Positions 63,287 through 64,000 of a DNA stretch of 64,000 nucleotides are shown here, piece after piece (positions within the stretch are counted from its first letter, which is position 1; every line of letters begins with the position of its first letter). This DNA comes from Mycobacterium sp. 852002-40037_SCH5390672. GTDB lineage: Bacteria; Actinomycetota; Actinomycetes; Mycobacteriales; Mycobacteriaceae. Both the position numbers and the translations under genes were made by a program. Under the pieces are notes generated by a model. It was not told the DNA's origin. It did not search any database and saw only the letters and a list, made by a program, of their open reading frames with translations. Location: NCBI RefSeq assembly GCF_001665875.1, contig NZ_LZTA01000099.1, forward strand, positions 1 through 64,000, in the 5' to 3' direction.

Positions 63287-64000
63287 TAAGCAAGTGTCGT
63301 CGCCGGAGGTGACTGCTCGGTTTGACGAGCTTGTCGAGCGCCATTACCCATCGGTGACGGCGATATCCGTGGGTCTGCTGGACCGGATCGGTGCGGCCGC
63401 GCGGGCGGAGAATCGCGCCGCCGCCGCGCAGTTGGTGGCCATTGGTGAGTTGTTTGTCTACCGGCTCTCGCGGTGTTCGGAGACCGAGGAGTGGGCCGTT
63501 GACACCCAGGCGGCGGTAGCCGCGGAGGTGGCCGCCGAGTTGCGGATCGGTCAGGGGCTGGCCGCCAGCCGCGTGCGCTATGCCCGGGCTATGCGCGAGC
63601 GGCTGCCGAAAGTAGGCGCGGTCTTCGCGGCCGGCGACATCGACTACCGAATGTTTCAAACGATCGCGTTCCACACCGATTTGATCACCGACCCCGATGT
63701 GTTGGGCGCCGTGGACGCCGAGCTGGCCGCCAACGTCACCAGGTGGCCGTCACTGAGCCAGGGCCGGCTGGCCGCGCAGGTGGATAAGGTGGTGGCTCGC
63801 GCCGACGCGGACGCGGTACGACGCCGCAAGGAGCGCATAGCCGATCGCGAGATTTGGATCGCCGATACGGGCGACGGCATGTCGCATATTGAAGGCAGTC
63901 TGATGAGTCCGGACGCGCATGCGTTGGATAAAAGGTTGGATGCGTTGGCGGCCACGGTGTGTGAACATGATCCGCGCACCCGCGAGCAGCGCCGCGCTGA
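63279..64000 (+). CDS. 13E12-repeat family protein (DUF222), 3' end outside window
   Basis: The first 240 codons of a DUF222/13E12-type protein are visible; the frame is open at the window end. It begins MFDKQVSSPEVTARFDELV and continues with the helical DUF222 domain (AENRAAAAQLVAIGELFVYR, AAEVAAELRIGQGLAASRVRYA, LPKVGAVFAAGDIDYRMFQTI as successive landmarks). Full-length relatives end in an HNH nuclease domain, which would lie beyond the window. The start codon sits inside a perfect SOS box, so the message probably has little or no leader and is repressed by LexA. 13E12 copies are repeated in mycobacterial genomes and can host prophage integration. Confidence 0.88.
   Translation, partial: MFDKQVSSPEVTARFDELVERHYPSVTAISVGLLDRIGAAARAENRAAAAQLVAIGELFVYRLSRCSETEEWAVDTQAAVAAEVAAELRIGQGLAASRVRYARAMRERLPKVGAVFAAGDIDYRMFQTIAFHTDLITDPDVLGAVDAELAANVTRWPSLSQGRLAAQVDKVVARADADAVRRRKERIADREIWIADTGDGMSHIEGSLMSPDAHALDKRLDALAATVCEHDPRTREQRRA

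Noticed and set aside
1-64000. tRNA, rRNA, riboswitch, insertion sequence or prophage genes
   Set aside because: I looked for cloverleaf-like sequences, transposase motifs and integrases and found none that I could support. The 13E12 gene at the end is a repeat-family gene but no mobile element is visible in the window.

Overview
The window comes from a high-GC actinobacterium that is almost certainly a slow-growing, non-tuberculous Mycobacterium. The right half (about 26.2-63.2 kb) follows the gene order of Mycobacterium tuberculosis from thrS to hisS (Rv2614c to Rv2580c). Many proteins are typically mycobacterial: PimA, PatA, PgsA, the FadD9 carboxylic acid reductase, a 13E12-repeat protein and perfect mycobacterial SOS boxes. 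GTG starts and 4-nt ATGA/GTGA stop-start overlaps are common. I found no tRNA, rRNA, insertion sequence or CRISPR array.

Left part (1-26 kb) is accessory metabolism. It holds an enoyl-CoA hydratase paralogue, an acyl-CoA ligase, a secreted protein, an SDR, a small catalase-related haem peroxidase, a TSUP permease, a GCS2-type ligase, a STAS protein, TetR and IclR regulators, a DedA protein and a GDSL hydrolase. From 11.4 to 15.1 kb a tightly coupled minus-strand operon encodes a ring-hydroxylating dioxygenase (alpha and beta), a small unknown protein, a dihydrodiol-dehydrogenase-like SDR and a class II aldolase-type decarboxylase. Nearby on the plus strand lie pcaH, pcaG and pcaB of the protocatechuate branch. 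Together they suggest conversion of an aromatic carboxylate such as phthalate to protocatechuate, followed by ortho cleavage. A DUF2231-Rieske membrane protein and a hemerythrin sit between the two sets. An EthR-like TetR gene with a clean operator follows, then a decayed fdxA ferredoxin gene beside a cysteine-containing regulator and a long palindrome.

Right part (26-64 kb) is largely core. thrS, an HIT phosphorylase, pgsA, patA, pimA and a Nudix protein form one overlapping run, most of it for phosphatidylinositol mannoside synthesis. Next come pdxS-tesB-pdxT for vitamin B6, yebC, a five-gene speE operon read in the opposite direction, and SOS-controlled ruvCAB. Two tandem paralogous membrane proteins flank a DUF1304 gene, followed by carboxylic acid reductase and gabT. 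yajC-secD-secF, an oligopeptide-binding lipoprotein, apt and rel follow. The window ends with ppiB, a glyoxalase II-like hydrolase, hisS and the start of a 13E12 gene under a perfect SOS box.

The most unusual gene is at 58402-60177. It is a transmembrane Ser/Thr protein kinase whose extracellular part is a cyclophilin domain plainly copied from the adjacent ppiB. M. tuberculosis, as I know it, has only ppiB at this place.
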